This document shows, in pieces, positions 18,445 through 28,077 of a stretch of DNA of 64,000 nucleotides. This stretch comes from Desulfatiglans anilini DSM 4660 (GTDB lineage: Bacteria > Desulfobacterota > DSM-4660 > Desulfatiglandales > Desulfatiglandaceae). How positions within the stretch are numbered: position 1 is the stretch's first letter; the number at the start of each line of letters is the position of its first letter. The stretch covers positions 176,767 through 240,766 of the forward strand of contig NZ_AULM01000004.1 of assembly GCF_000422285.1 (NCBI RefSeq), read 5' to 3'. The notes under the pieces were generated by a model. The model was not told the DNA's origin. It worked only from the letters and a program-made list of their open reading frames with translations, and searched no databases. A program made the translations under genes and the position numbers.

Positions 18445-19176
18445 TCAAAACCATCCAGGCACGCGTCTCCAGGCGCTCTGCAAGGCGGCGTCCCTCGCTT
18501 TGCATTCCGGATCATGCCTTTCCAGTAAATTCCAGAACTCCCTCGAATGGTTCATGTGGATCGTATGACAGAGTTCGTGCAGCATCACATAGTCGACACA
18601 CTCGCGGGGCAGAAACAGGAGCTTGCAGTTAAGGCTGATGGTCTTCCGGCAGGAGCAGCTCCCCCAGCGGGTTTTCTGGCACCTGACCGCCGCCTGCCCA
18701 AACCGGAACCCTCTCTGGCGGGCAAGCGCGTTCAGCCACTGGGGCAGAACCCCCTTGGCCTTCTGGGTGACCCATGCACGCAGCGCGGCCTGGGCGGCAG
18801 CCGTCTCGCCCGTCCCTCCGCAAACCATGAGTTCGCGCTCATCCACTTCGACGATCCGGATCCCCGCTGAACGGGAAGGCAGAAATCCGACCCTGAATTC
18901 GGCGTCGATCGCCTGCAGGACGATTCGATCCGGCACTGCAGCCGTGGCGCCCGCCGCCCCGACGGCACCCTGCCGAGCGAGGCGCGACTGAGCCCGCACG
19001 AGCCAGCCCTCCTTCTCCTCGAGGATGGCAGGAATCCCTGCCCGATCGAAGCCCCTGGGCACAACCACCACAAGCCCTTCGCGCAGGGACAGCTCGAGCC
19101 TCACGCATCTTGCCCGCGGGCTCTCCCTGACGCTGTAAGCCTTTCGGTCCGCCACAACCCGCCTCCAGGGTTTCAA
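18445..19176 (-). CDS. YgjP-like M48-type metallopeptidase domain protein
   Basis: 243 residues, the YgjP/DUF45 family. The zinc site HELCHTIHMNHSREFW (about residues 202-217) supplies the two His and the catalytic Glu of HExxH; NHS carries the third ligand. The preceding QKTRWGSCSCRKTISLN segment is the family signature. Substrate unknown; the family has been linked to toxin-antitoxin and restriction neighbourhoods in some genomes. The start ATG overlaps the acyl-CoA dehydrogenase stop (ATGA). Confidence 0.9.
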   Translation of the reverse strand: MKPWRRVVADRKAYSVRESPRARCVRLELSLREGLVVVVPRGFDRAGIPAILEEKEGWLVRAQSRLARQGAVGAAGATAAVPDRIVLQAIDAEFRVGFLPSRSAGIRIVEVDERELMVCGGTGETAAAQAALRAWVTQKAKGVLPQWLNALARQRGFRFGQAAVRCQKTRWGSCSCRKTISLNCKLLFLPRECVDYVMLHELCHTIHMNHSREFWNLLERHDPECKARDAALQSAWRRVPGWF

Positions 19177-20378
19177 ATCAGGTTCATGCGGATAAAATCC
19201 AGATTCAGCTTCTTGAGGATCCTGACCATGTTGTTGAGCTGGACCTCCACCGTTCCCTCGTAGATCTCCACGATCCGGTTGTCGCGATACCTCCGCTCGA
19301 CCTCCTGCTCCAGAAAATAGCCGTACCCCCCGAAAACGGTGATCGTCTCGTCGATCACCTGTTTGGCCGTCTCAGGGACGTGATGCTTCACCATCGATGT
19401 GAACAGCGGAATGGCGGCGGCGGTCTGCTCCGTTCGGTTGTCGCACAGCCAGGCCGCATAGTAGGTCATCCATTTCATGGACTGGATCTGACTCCACAAT
19501 CTCCCCAGTTTGTGCCCGATCGCCTGGAAGTCGATGATGGGCTTTTCGAACTGCCGCCTTTCCCTCGCGTGCTTGAGCGCCTTCAGAAACGCGCCCTCCG
19601 CGTTGCCCAGGGCCTGGGCCCCGATCTCGATGCGGCTTTCATCCAGGAAATCGAGGATATTCAAGAGGCCGCGGCCCCTTTCCCCCAGGATGTTTTCCTT
19701 GGGGACCTTCAGGTTGTGAAAGACCACCTCGCCGCTCGAGGTCGTCCGCAGCCCCATCTTGTGGGGGATCTCGTTGATCTCCATCCGGCCCTCGAGCCAT
19801 GTGGCGGGCTCGCGTTGGACGAGGATCGTCGACATCCCTTTTCCGGGAGGCGCCTCGGCGTCTTCCTGTGCCAGCACGATGAAAAAATCGGCATAGGCCG
19901 CATTGGTCGTAAAGACTTTCACACCGTTCAAGACAAACCCGTCGGCGGTTTCGGTCAGGGTGGTCTCCATGCTCCTCAAGTCGCTTCCGTGGTTCGGCTC
20001 GGTGAACGATACGGCGGACACCCACCTCCCCTCGGTCAAAGGCGTCAGGAATTTCTGCTTCTGCTGCGGCGTCCCGAAGATCCGCACGATCTTGGCCGGA
20101 AGATACGCCAGATGGATGGCCATCCCGAGACTTGAATCCGCCTTGCAGAACTCCTCGATGACGAGGACGTTTTCCATGACCCCCATTCCGCCGCCGCCCA
20201 TCTCTTCGGAATAATCGATCCCGATGAAGCCGAGCCCCCCCGCCTTCTCATACAACTCCCTCGGAAAACGGTGATTGAGCTCGCACGCTTCCGCAAGCTC
20301 CGGTTTGAATTCACCTCGTGCAAACTCCGCCGCCGCCCGCTTGATATCCTTCTGTTCCCTGCTCAAAGAAAAATCCAT
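19173..20378 (-). CDS. acyl-CoA dehydrogenase
   Basis: 401 residues, flavin-dependent oxidation of acyl-CoA to enoyl-CoA. N-terminal helical domain, middle barrel (VSAVSFTEPNHGSDL and TNAAYADFFIVLA) and C-terminal helical domain. The catalytic Glu lies in EIYEGTVEVQ near the C-terminus. Electrons normally go to ETF; no ETF gene is in the window. The ATG at 20378 has a GGAGG site about 9 bases upstream. It is one of two dehydrogenases in a row on this strand, and may act on a ring or branched acyl chain. Confidence 0.93.
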   Translation of the reverse strand: MDFSLSREQKDIKRAAAEFARGEFKPELAEACELNHRFPRELYEKAGGLGFIGIDYSEEMGGGGMGVMENVLVIEEFCKADSSLGMAIHLAYLPAKIVRIFGTPQQKQKFLTPLTEGRWVSAVSFTEPNHGSDLRSMETTLTETADGFVLNGVKVFTTNAAYADFFIVLAQEDAEAPPGKGMSTILVQREPATWLEGRMEINEIPHKMGLRTTSSGEVVFHNLKVPKENILGERGRGLLNILDFLDESRIEIGAQALGNAEGAFLKALKHARERRQFEKPIIDFQAIGHKLGRLWSQIQSMKWMTYYAAWLCDNRTEQTAAAIPLFTSMVKHHVPETAKQVIDETITVFGGYGYFLEQEVERRYRDNRIVEIYEGTVEVQLNNMVRILKKLNLDFIRMNLI

Positions 20379-20547
20379 TGCGTGGCACCTCCCTCGATCA
20401 TTTTCGGACCCCGCTCCATGGAAAGGATAGGGAATCCTTCAAACACAAACAAGCTACCAGCCGCGGCCGCCCCCGAGGGTCGGGATAAAAGAGGTTCGGA
20501 CGCTCAACTCCACCATTTCGCAACGAGTCCCGGTTCAGCCCGTACCA

Positions 20548-20650
20548 AGAAAATCCATCAGGAGCACAAAGATGCCCTGCAGGTCACCGCACAAGCAATC
20601 GCGCGGATTGACGCCAAGATCGGGCAAAAAGGCCATTTCCGGATGGAGAC
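20548..20650 (+). repeat. palindromic repeat, copy R1
   Basis: First recognised copy of the dispersed family (orientation A), in the gap between the two acyl-CoA dehydrogenase genes. It keeps the core (CTGCAGGTCACCGCACAAGC), the segment ATTGACGCCAAGATC and the right end CATTTCCGGATGGAGAC. The left end has diverged. Confidence 0.75.
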
Positions 20651-20666
20651 TATTTCAGGACCGGCG

Positions 20667-21809
20667 TCACAGCCCGGGGGATGCCTTTTTCATGATCTCC
20701 CGTCCGATGATCATCCTCTGGATCTGGTTGGACCCCTCGAAGATCTGGGTCAACTTGGCATCCCGGAACATCCGCTCGACGGGGTAATCCTTGATGTACC
20801 CGTATCCCCCCAGGACCTGCACCATGTCCTCGGTAATCTTCATAGCCGCGTCGCTGCAAAAATACTTGGCCATAGAAGCCAAACTCGTATTCTGCCGGCC
20901 CTCGTCGAAGTTGAGGGCCGCCTTTTCCATCAAGCCTCTTCCCGCCTCGATGAGAGTGAGGGAATCCGCAAGGATGAACTGGATCGCCTGATGCTGGATC
21001 AGGGGTTGGCCGAAGGTGAACCGTTTCGTCGCGTATTCCGTTGCAAACGCGAGGGCGCCCCGGGCCAGGCCCAGTGCGAGGGCCGCTACGGTGGGGCGCG
21101 ACATGTCGAAATCGGCCATGGCGATTTTGAACCCGTCGCCTGGTTTGCCCAGGAGGTTATCCTCGGAAACCCGGACTTCCTCGAGGATCACCTCGGCCGT
21201 GTTGCTTCCCCTGAAGCCGCACTTGTCCTCGAATTTTCCAATGACGACACCCGCCGTTTCCCTTTCGACAATGAAAAACGAGAGCCCTCCAGCCCCCGTC
21301 TGTGCCAGCACGGAGTAAAGTCCGGCAACCCCGCCGTTGGTGGCGAAAGTCTTGCGCCCGGAAACCACGTAAACGCCGTCCGCCTTTTGAGCTTTCGTGG
21401 AAATGGCCGCCACATCCGAACCCGCCCCCGGCTCCGTCACCAGATATCCCATCAGCCGCCTGTCCTTCGAGATCATTGGAAAATATCGGTCTTTCTGCTC
21501 CTTGCTGCCGGCGCGGATGAGGGGAAAACTCCCAACGGCCTGAATGATCAGATTCAGGGCCGATGAAGCGCATACCTTGGCGATCTCTTCGACGCTCAGA
21601 CAGAGCGTGTGGCAGGGGTTGAGGGGCCAGCCGCCGTATTCCTCGGGCAGCATGATCTGGAGCAACCCTAGATCCCAGAGCAAGGAAGCGACCTCCCGGT
21701 TGAACTCCCCCTTCCGGTCGATCTCGGCCGCCAGGGGGGCGATCTTCTCCTCCGCCATCCTCTTGACGCTCCCGACCAGGATCCTCTGTTCTTCCATGAT
21801 GCGGCTCAT
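20667..21809 (-). CDS. acyl-CoA dehydrogenase, short/branched-chain type
   Basis: 380 residues, a complete acyl-CoA dehydrogenase. Signatures: VTEPGAGSDVAAI (FAD-binding region), a second motif TNGGVAGLYSVLAQ, and the C-terminal catalytic Glu in IFEGSNQIQR. That arrangement is usual for short- or branched-chain enzymes. I chose the ATG at 21809 with a GGAGGTGA site about 9 bases upstream; the open frame reaches 126 bases further, through the end of the broken IclR gene. A repeat copy (R1) separates it from the downstream dehydrogenase. Confidence 0.93.
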   Translation of the reverse strand: MSRIMEEQRILVGSVKRMAEEKIAPLAAEIDRKGEFNREVASLLWDLGLLQIMLPEEYGGWPLNPCHTLCLSVEEIAKVCASSALNLIIQAVGSFPLIRAGSKEQKDRYFPMISKDRRLMGYLVTEPGAGSDVAAISTKAQKADGVYVVSGRKTFATNGGVAGLYSVLAQTGAGGLSFFIVERETAGVVIGKFEDKCGFRGSNTAEVILEEVRVSEDNLLGKPGDGFKIAMADFDMSRPTVAALALGLARGALAFATEYATKRFTFGQPLIQHQAIQFILADSLTLIEAGRGLMEKAALNFDEGRQNTSLASMAKYFCSDAAMKITEDMVQVLGGYGYIKDYPVERMFRDAKLTQIFEGSNQIQRMIIGREIMKKASPGL

Positions 21810-21828
21810 CTCTGACTCACCTCCCTGC

Positions 21829-22268
21829 TCAACTCCTCGGCGCGGTGGCGTGGAAATAGGGGCAGGTGCTCCCGATCCGAGAAAAAAGCCGCACGGCCTG
21901 GGGGCTCTCATCCTGATCAAGCAGCACGAGCTCATCCTTGACGCGGCCCGAAAACTCCGCCGTTTCCCCGGTCAGATCCACGAGCTTTCTGAGATAGTGC
22001 CTCGCTTCGGAACGGAAACCCATCCGGTCCAGAAGCAGATTCCCCATATAAAGAAACTTGTAGCCCAGACGGTAGGTGTGATTCTTTGGATCGTAGAGGG
22101 CATACCCCGTATCGCGCAGGACATGCAGCAGTCGCCACAAGGAAGGTCCGGGGATCTGAGAGGTCTCTTTCAGAGACGAGAAGCTGAGGTCTCCATCCAC
22201 GGCCGCCAGGACCTCGAGGATCTTCAAACCCCTTGAAAGCGCCGGGTTCCTCTCTGATTTTCCCCCAT
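21829..22268 (-). pseudogene. IclR-family transcriptional regulator, broken at both ends
   Basis: The intact part reads as the IclR winged-helix DNA-binding domain (NPALSRGLKILEVL, then SLWRLLHVLRDTGYALYDP) and the first third of the ligand-binding domain (FSGRVKDELVLL and YFHATAP). It then stops 20 bases before the dehydrogenase start, leaving about 130 of some 250 residues. The natural ATG at 22268 is out of frame with the domain by a shift near a run of five G. The in-frame alternative is a TTG inside the domain. Probably a decayed regulator of the adjacent dehydrogenases. It might still make a short DNA-binding protein. Confidence 0.65.
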
Positions 22269-22316
22269 GAAACGCACTTTCGCGGCGGATGGACGTTCCT
22301 CAACGGTCCGTCGAAA

Positions 22317-22664
22317 TTATCGGGGCATCGCGGCGGAGACTAGGATCGCACAATCCTGGTCTCCGGTGTTCTTCAGGCTGTGCGGGACGCCGTAAGGTAG
22401 CCATATTGCATCGCCCGTCTTGACCGCTCTCCCTTCGTCTCCAACCGTCATGTACCCCTCCCCTTCAAGGATATAATAGATCTCCTCATAGGGGTCCACA
22501 TGGGCCTCGATCTCTTTACCCGGTTTCAGCACGGCATGCGCAAAAAAAAGCATTCCCTCGAGAACCTGGCTGGTCAGCAGCATCACGGCGCTCGCGCCTC
22601 CATGCGCCCTGTACAGGCTGCGCACGACTTCTTCGTGTTCCAGATTTCTGACGATCATAGACAT
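22317..22664 (-). CDS. cupin-domain protein
   Basis: 115 residues, single cupin_2 barrel. Motif 1 is visible as EIEAHVDPYEEIYYILEGEG and motif 2 as GDAIWLPYGVPHSL. The metal-ligand pattern H-x3-E-E-x-Y and the final PHSL His suggest a metal site. Such small cupins often bind aromatic or sugar ligands; function unknown. ATG at 22664 has a GAGTGGGG site; a longer frame to 22727 has none. Confidence 0.82.
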   Translation of the reverse strand: MSMIVRNLEHEEVVRSLYRAHGGASAVMLLTSQVLEGMLFFAHAVLKPGKEIEAHVDPYEEIYYILEGEGYMTVGDEGRAVKTGDAIWLPYGVPHSLKNTGDQDCAILVSAAMPR

Positions 22665-22755
22665 AAAACCCCACTCGCATTCATTCACAAAAAACCGTTC
22701 AGAAGCAACACGTAAAAACCGGACCATACCGGCCGGGGCCCGTCATCGTAGATTC

Positions 22756-22948
22756 GTTTCCATCCGGAAATAATCTTTTTGGCCAATCTCGGCGTCGATC
22801 TGCACATTTGGTTATGCGGCGATCTCCAGGTCGCCTCCGCTCAAGTGCTTGATTTCCCTGATATTTGTCAAACCGGAACCAGCCCCGGCGGGGCGGTACT
22901 GCGCACCCGACGGGTATGAAGAAAGATCCTCATTGTCCGGATGGAAAC
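22756..22948 (-). repeat. palindromic repeat, copy R2 (long form)
   Basis: A long-form copy of about 193 bases in the reverse orientation. It begins GTTTCCATCCGGAAAT, continues TTTTGGCCAATCTCGGCGTC and the hairpin core (CGGCGATCTCCAGGTCGCC), and ends TCCGGATGGAAAC. It includes a 50-60 base insert (CACCCGACGGGTATGAAG) shared with copy R8. Confidence 0.85.
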
Positions 22949-23262
22949 CAGATTTGGTCTTAACCGGCTTCGGTGCATGCCGGTTCATCTTTATCAAAGT
23001 GTGTAGCTCCCTTCGTATTGTCCCGGCAACGATCGATCCCTGATGTACGGAGGCGGCGCACGATCTCCGATATAATCGGAAACATCCGCTTTGAAACACC
23101 AAGGACCTTTGCGCCGCCGTCATTCAGACGAGGGCTTTTTTTTCGACGGACAGCATGGTGTTTTGCATGGAATCGCGCTAGCCCGCATCCTGATCGCGCC
23201 CCGGAAGCGGCCCTTTTTTATCCCGCCCTGCGCATAACAGATGAGGAATTTTGCGGCGACGG
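22949..23262. other. non-coding gap
   Basis: Between repeat R2 and the next gene. No open frame with a plausible start, no hairpin of note. Confidence 0.45.
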
Positions 23263-23736
23263 CTACCGGTTCACCTTTCGCTCGTAAAACCCCTTTTCGA
23301 AGGCCGTGATGGTTGTCAGGCCATCGTTCACATCGATAGCAATCACCACCGGCCGACCGGTATCGTCGTCTTTACCCTCCAAATGATCGAGGTCCCCTTT
23401 AGGATCCAGAAGTGTAAAACCAGCCTCCCTCAGCAGCCTCGCCGACTGATCCTTGAGATCCCCATGGAAAACGAAGGCGTGCCCACCAAGCATCGCTTCA
23501 TCTTCATAAATATAGCCGGCGCTCATCAAGGGACTTGCGCCGGTGACATGGTACAGCTCGATCTTCAGTTCCCCCATCTGCGAGATTTCATCGGGTTCCC
23601 CCAGGATGGAACACACCTCGCTTCTGGACATCGACACACTGACCCGATCGATATCCGAAATATCTACGGCGGCCTTCGCCGCCACTGAGGCAAAGAACAG
23701 GACGCCCCACAATACCATCCATGCACCCTTTTTCAT
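23263..23736 (-). CDS. predicted exported protein of unknown function
   Basis: 157 residues. A signal peptide (MKKGAWMVLWGVLFFASVAAKA) precedes VDISDIDRV. The mature domain (SRSEVCSILGEPDEIS, a single Cys; then alternating strands) resembles small periplasmic SmpA/OmlA-like folds, which share the phrase L-G-x-P. That link is weak. The ATG at 23736 has an AAGGAGC site 6 bases upstream; an upstream in-frame start lacks one. Confidence 0.72.
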   Translation of the reverse strand: MKKGAWMVLWGVLFFASVAAKAAVDISDIDRVSVSMSRSEVCSILGEPDEISQMGELKIELYHVTGASPLMSAGYIYEDEAMLGGHAFVFHGDLKDQSARLLREAGFTLLDPKGDLDHLEGKDDDTGRPVVIAIDVNDGLTTITAFEKGFYERKVNR

Positions 23737-23892
23737 CCGAAGCTCCTTTTCACCCTCTCCGCATGATGCGGATTCGCACCGCCGCAATTGATAAACCGTG
23801 TTCTATTTCCTTCTGGAGGGGGCTTGAAAAATCGCGCTCGTCTTCGATCGACCCCTGTGGAAAAGCACCGCCGAAATGCCCCCGCAGAATGG

Positions 23893-24633
23893 CTATTTGA
23901 ACAGGGCATCGATGGCGTTGACCAGTCCAGCCGGGTTGACGCCCACACCGACCGACGTGCTCGATTCTTTCTTGACCCTGGTTCCATCTGCGGTGACATA
24001 CTCCTTCGATGACGAAGAGGTCTTCACCTTTTTTTCGAGTGGATTTGCCTGGCTCAACGCCGCATCAGCACCAATTTTGACCACTTCGCGCACCATCTCA
24101 TTATGGCTCATCTGGGCCGCTTCGCCGGTGCTGGCCGCCTGCTCCGCGGGGACGCCGTTTGCCGGGGAGTCAACCGCCTGTTCCAGAGGGGCCGCCCCAC
24201 CCGCGCTTCCTAGAGGTGTCAAGGTCACCTTGACAGCGGACGGTGTCAATACATAGGCCTCACCTGTCTTCTCCTGCGCATCGAGGGAACTCATACTGCT
24301 CCCGACCCCCATGGCGGGATCCTTGAAAAAGAGCCCGGAATGAACGCCTGATTGAATCGCTTTCAGGTAGGCCCTGTCTTTCTGGTACAATCTCTGGATC
24401 ACCACATCCTCCTGGTGGTAGTTCTCTTTTTGCAGGGTAAGGATATGGCTGCGGGTCCGCTCGAGCGAAACCGTGCCCGGGGTTGTTCCGACGTATTGCC
24501 CATCGGCATACATCTTCGCCCCCATGGGGTTGGTCGAAACCGGGATGTCCTGCTTCAGGACCGGTGTGCTGCATCCGCCTGCAAACAAGGTGATCAGTCC
24601 TATGATGATACAGAGCCGCTTACAGATCTTCAT
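23893..24633 (-). CDS. lipoprotein with PEGA-type domain
   Basis: 246 residues. Lipobox LFAGGC gives lipid-modified Cys21. A PEGA domain follows (about 30-80: VSTNPMGAKMYADGQYVG, then TPGTVSLERT and HILTLQKENYHQEDV), a surface-layer-type beta fold. The remainder is Ala/Ser-rich and likely unstructured, with a short C-terminal helix (NPAGLVNAIDALF). Outer-membrane or periplasmic anchoring likely; partner unknown. GGGAGCGGG site before the ATG. Confidence 0.78.
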   Translation of the reverse strand: MKICKRLCIIIGLITLFAGGCSTPVLKQDIPVSTNPMGAKMYADGQYVGTTPGTVSLERTRSHILTLQKENYHQEDVVIQRLYQKDRAYLKAIQSGVHSGLFFKDPAMGVGSSMSSLDAQEKTGEAYVLTPSAVKVTLTPLGSAGGAAPLEQAVDSPANGVPAEQAASTGEAAQMSHNEMVREVVKIGADAALSQANPLEKKVKTSSSSKEYVTADGTRVKKESSTSVGVGVNPAGLVNAIDALFK

Positions 24634-24782
24634 CGATATCCCGCTCCCTTTCTAAAAACCCGCCAGGCCGCCGACTGGAATCGCGGCCGCCCAAGGCTTG
24701 ATGATTACAGCCTGTTGATGTGGATCGGTTTGACCGGACACCGGTTTCAAGACAGGCAGTCTAAAAAGACAGGCCTTTTATG

Positions 24783-27110
24783 TCAAGCCCCTCCAAACCG
24801 CTGACCGCCTTGGGCTGTGCCTTCGTCCAGCCCCGGATCATCCCCTTTTCCTTCCTGCACCTTCATTTCCTGCGCCTGTGCGACCGTGATGGCGATGACA
24901 TGGACGACATTTTCCATGTCGCTGCTGCGCTGAAGGACGTTGAAGGGCTTGCTGAGCCCCATCAGCAGCGGGCCCACGGCCTTCGCGCCGCCGGCGTATT
25001 CGAGCAGCTTGAAGGCGGCGTTCCCCGCGTCCAGATTGGGAAAAATGAGCACGTTCGCCGGCCCCCCGAGCCGGCAGAAGGGGTAGAGCCGTTTGACGAT
25101 CTCCTCCGAAAGGGCGGTATCCACCTGCATCTCTCCGTCTATCACCATATCCGGCTTCTTTTGCCGGCAGAGCTTCACCGCCTCTTCGGCAACCCTGGCA
25201 TCTGGATGCCGGGTACTGCCGAAGTTGGAAAAGGAGACCATGGCGATCCGGGGATTGATGTCAAAGAAGGCCGCCTGCTCCGAAGCGAGCAGCGCAATCT
25301 CCGCGAGGTCCTCCGCCGAGGGGTGAAAATTCACCGTCGTATCGGCAAGAAGCAGCGTCCGCCCCTTAAGAATGAGGAGGTAGCTGCCCGAAACCTTGGA
25401 TATATTCGACCGCCTCGGAATCACCTGCAGAACCGGGCGGATCGCATCCGGATAGGAGCGGCTGATGCCGTGGACCTGTCCGTCCACATATCCTTCGAGC
25501 ACCATCGCCGCCCCGAAAACGAAACGGCTCCTCAACTGACGGCGGGTCTCCTCCAAGGACCACCCCTTGCGGGCCCGCTTCTCGAAAAGCACATCGACGA
25601 ACCGGTCGTAAAGCGGGCTCTTGAAGTTGTCCAAGATCTCCACACCCTCCAGCGAGACCTGCAGTTCGCGGGCCAATGACCGGATCTTCTCCTCGTTCCC
25701 GAGGAGCAGCGGCCTCGCAATGCCCTCGCGGGCGACCTCGTGCGCGGCCCGCAGGATGACCGGGTTATCCCCCTCCGGAAGGACGATCCGCCGGGGGTCC
25801 TGCTGGGCCTGGACCGCCACCTTGTGGAGGATCTCCCGCTCGGCGCCCAGGCGCGATTCGAGGATCTGGACATAATCAGGCTCTGCGGGCAGGCTGATCC
25901 GGGCTGCGCCGCTTTCGACGGCGGCCTTCGCCACGGCCGGAGCCACCGTGAGAAGCACGCGCAGATCCAGGGGCTTCGGAATGAGGTAATCCGGTCCGAA
26001 GCGAATCGGGCGCCCTCCGTAAGCTCGAATGACGGAATCCGGCACGTCTTCACGGGCCAGCCCAGCCAGGGCGCGAACAGCCGCGACCTTCATCGACGCG
26101 TTGATCGTAGTCGCGCGCACATCGAGGGCGCCGCGGAACAGAAAGGGGAAACACAGCACATTGTTGACCTGATTCGGATAGTCGGACCTGCCCGTCGCGA
26201 CGATCGCATCCGCACGGGCAGCCTTCGCCTCATAGTAGCCGATCTCCGGCTCCGGGTTCGCCAGGGCGAAGATGATCGGATCTTTCGCCATCCCGGCCAG
26301 GAGGTCTGCGTCGAAGGCCCCTTCCGTCGAGACCCCGACCAGGGCGTGAGCCCCTATGACGGCTTGCTGCAGGGTCCGAATCGGCGTCTCGCCTGCAAAG
26401 GCTTCTTTGTAAGGGTTCATCCCCTCCTCCCGGCCCTTGTAGATAACGCCTTTCGAATCGACCAGCAGGATATTTTCTCTCCTGGCACCGAGTTCCACAT
26501 ACATCCTGGCGCAGGCGATCCCCGCGGCGCCGGCGCCGTTGACGACGATCCGGCTCTCTTCCAGCGGACGCCCTGCGAGCTCGCACGCATTGAGCAAGGC
26601 CGCCCCCGAAATGATGGCCGTTCCGTGCTGGTCGTCATGGAACACCGGGATGGACATCATCTCGGTGAGCCGCTCCTCGATGTAAAAGCAATCGGGGGCC
26701 CGGATGTCTTCGAGGTTGATCCCCCCAAAGGTCGGCTCGAGGAGCTTGACGGTCCGGATGAACTCGTCGGGGTCGCGCGTGTCGAGTTCGATATCGAAGA
26801 CATCGATGTCGGCAAACCGCTTGAACAGGACCGCTTTCCCTTCCATCACCGGCTTGCCGGCCAGCGGGCCGATATTCCCCAGGCCCAGAACCGCCGTCCC
26901 GTTGGTAATGACCGCCACCAGATTGCCGCGGGTGGTGTAGTTGAAAGAGGCGTCCGGGTCCTGCTCGATGCGCAGGCAGGGCGCGGCGACCCCGGGCGTA
27001 TAGGCCAGGCTCAGATCCGTCTGGGTCAGACACGGTTTGCTCGGGATGACCTCGATCTTCCCCGGCCTTGGTTCCTCATGATAACGCAGTGCCTCCGCGT
27101 CGTAAGTCAT
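24783..27110 (-). CDS. maeB: NADP-dependent malic enzyme, MaeB type
   Basis: 775 residues: N-terminal malic enzyme (about 1-430), then a phosphotransacetylase-like domain (about 440-775) used for regulation in MaeB. The malic enzyme catalyses malate to pyruvate plus CO2. Signatures: [12 protein letters not shown], the substrate loop [10 protein letters not shown], the NAD(P) Rossmann [15 protein letters not shown], and [20 protein letters not shown]. The PTA domain includes [16 protein letters not shown] and [11 protein letters not shown]. The ATG at 27110 has GGAGG 5 bases upstream. Runs alone; a non-coding region lies before it. Confidence 0.95.
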   Translation of the reverse strand: MTYDAEALRYHEEPRPGKIEVIPSKPCLTQTDLSLAYTPGVAAPCLRIEQDPDASFNYTTRGNLVAVITNGTAVLGLGNIGPLAGKPVMEGKAVLFKRFADIDVFDIELDTRDPDEFIRTVKLLEPTFGGINLEDIRAPDCFYIEERLTEMMSIPVFHDDQHGTAIISGAALLNACELAGRPLEESRIVVNGAGAAGIACARMYVELGARRENILLVDSKGVIYKGREEGMNPYKEAFAGETPIRTLQQAVIGAHALVGVSTEGAFDADLLAGMAKDPIIFALANPEPEIGYYEAKAARADAIVATGRSDYPNQVNNVLCFPFLFRGALDVRATTINASMKVAAVRALAGLAREDVPDSVIRAYGGRPIRFGPDYLIPKPLDLRVLLTVAPAVAKAAVESGAARISLPAEPDYVQILESRLGAEREILHKVAVQAQQDPRRIVLPEGDNPVILRAAHEVAREGIARPLLLGNEEKIRSLARELQVSLEGVEILDNFKSPLYDRFVDVLFEKRARKGWSLEETRRQLRSRFVFGAAMVLEGYVDGQVHGISRSYPDAIRPVLQVIPRRSNISKVSGSYLLILKGRTLLLADTTVNFHPSAEDLAEIALLASEQAAFFDINPRIAMVSFSNFGSTRHPDARVAEEAVKLCRQKKPDMVIDGEMQVDTALSEEIVKRLYPFCRLGGPANVLIFPNLDAGNAAFKLLEYAGGAKAVGPLLMGLSKPFNVLQRSSDMENVVHVIAITVAQAQEMKVQEGKGDDPGLDEGTAQGGQRFGGA

Positions 27111-27181
27111 ATTCCCTCCAAAATGCATCGATGATTACCATATTCTTTTCTCGACAGACCTCTGCGCGAAGCTCTTAAAAA

Positions 27182-27323
27182 GTTTCCATCCGGCAATAGT
27201 CCTTTTTGCGAATCTCAGCGTCAATCGGCACGTTTGCTTGTGCGGCGACCACCAGGTCGCATCCGGACAAACGCTTGACTTCCTTGATATCGGCAAGAAC
27301 TCCTCATTCCCGGGGTGGAAACT
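27182..27323 (-). repeat. palindromic repeat, copy R3
   Basis: Reverse-orientation short form (about 142 bases). Left end GTTTCCATCCGGCAAT, then CAGCGTCAATCGGCACGTTTG, core TGTGCGGCGACCACCAGGTC and right end GGGGTGGAAAC. It carries several substitutions at the right end. Confidence 0.8.
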
Positions 27324-27448
27324 TGGTCGCGCAGGATGCTTTTCTCCCAATGGACACCAAATATTATATTTTACGCCTTAGCGACCAGAAAATACAGATA
27401 TCCAATTTCTAACAGCAATGTCAGGTCCGTTTCTTTTCCCCGAAAAAG

Positions 27449-27631
27449 TATCCATCCGGTAATGATTACCCAGCACCACCAGATTTCCAATCCGAAAATG
27501 TGGATTTTTTTCACCGGCTGCATGGCGCATCCCAGTTCAGCCAATATCGAGGGAATACAATGTTTGCACAGAACCCCCCCGTAAATCCCCGCACAAGCCA
27601 ACGCGCAGGTCGACGCCGAGGCTGCCCAAAT
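27449..27631 (+). repeat. palindromic repeat, copy R4 (degenerate)
   Basis: A diverged copy in orientation A. Recognisable parts are ATCCATCCGGTAATGATTACC at the left, CAATATCGAGGGAATACAATG in the middle and CGCACAAGCCAACGCGCAGG then CGACGCCGAG. The right end is mostly lost. Limits are approximate. Confidence 0.55.
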
Positions 27632-27909
27632 AAACAAATTAAATCAACGAAATAGCATCCTTAATAAAGTTCCAGACCACCGAGAATCGTTTTTCCGATG
27701 GGACCACAGACATAATGTTCAAGTAAAACACCCCTCCGGGTCGTCAATCCCTCGCCTTCCGCAAAAACGCCATGATAGCAGGCTTGGTTACCCAAACGTA
27801 CACTGGATCGTCGAAATTCATCCGGTTAGTTCCAGCATCAACAGCATTGGAAAACCCTTTATCGGCGCGCACAATTTTGAAGGGTAAATGGGTCTGTTCG
27901 GGTTTTTGC

Positions 27910-27938
27910 TTGACAGTTAAGACCTCCTGTGGTCTACT
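27910..27938 (+). promoter_or_regulatory. possible promoter of the IPTL-CTERM gene
   Basis: Consensus TTGACA with TCTACT 17 bases on. The -35 is a perfect match, the -10 only partial. It would give a leader of about 130 bases before the ATG at 28078. Confidence 0.4.
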
Positions 27939-28077
27939 GCCGCAAAGGAAGTTACGCTTAAAATCCTATTCTGAACCAGAGATACCAGAGGCAGGAATTC
28001 GATAGGCTGCAAGTTGTTCTGTTTGAGGAAAAATGAGGTTTATTAACACGTTTCATAATTGAGGAGGAGGAGTGGGA

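Larger units (their letters stand above)
27111..28077. other. long AT-richer non-coding region with two repeat copies
   Basis: About 970 bases between maeB (minus) and the IPTL-CTERM gene (plus), so divergent promoters are expected. It holds repeats R3 and R4 and a -35/-10 pair at 27910-27938. Short open frames are interrupted by the repeats and lack binding sites. Base composition is visibly lower in GC than in the flanks. Confidence 0.6.
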
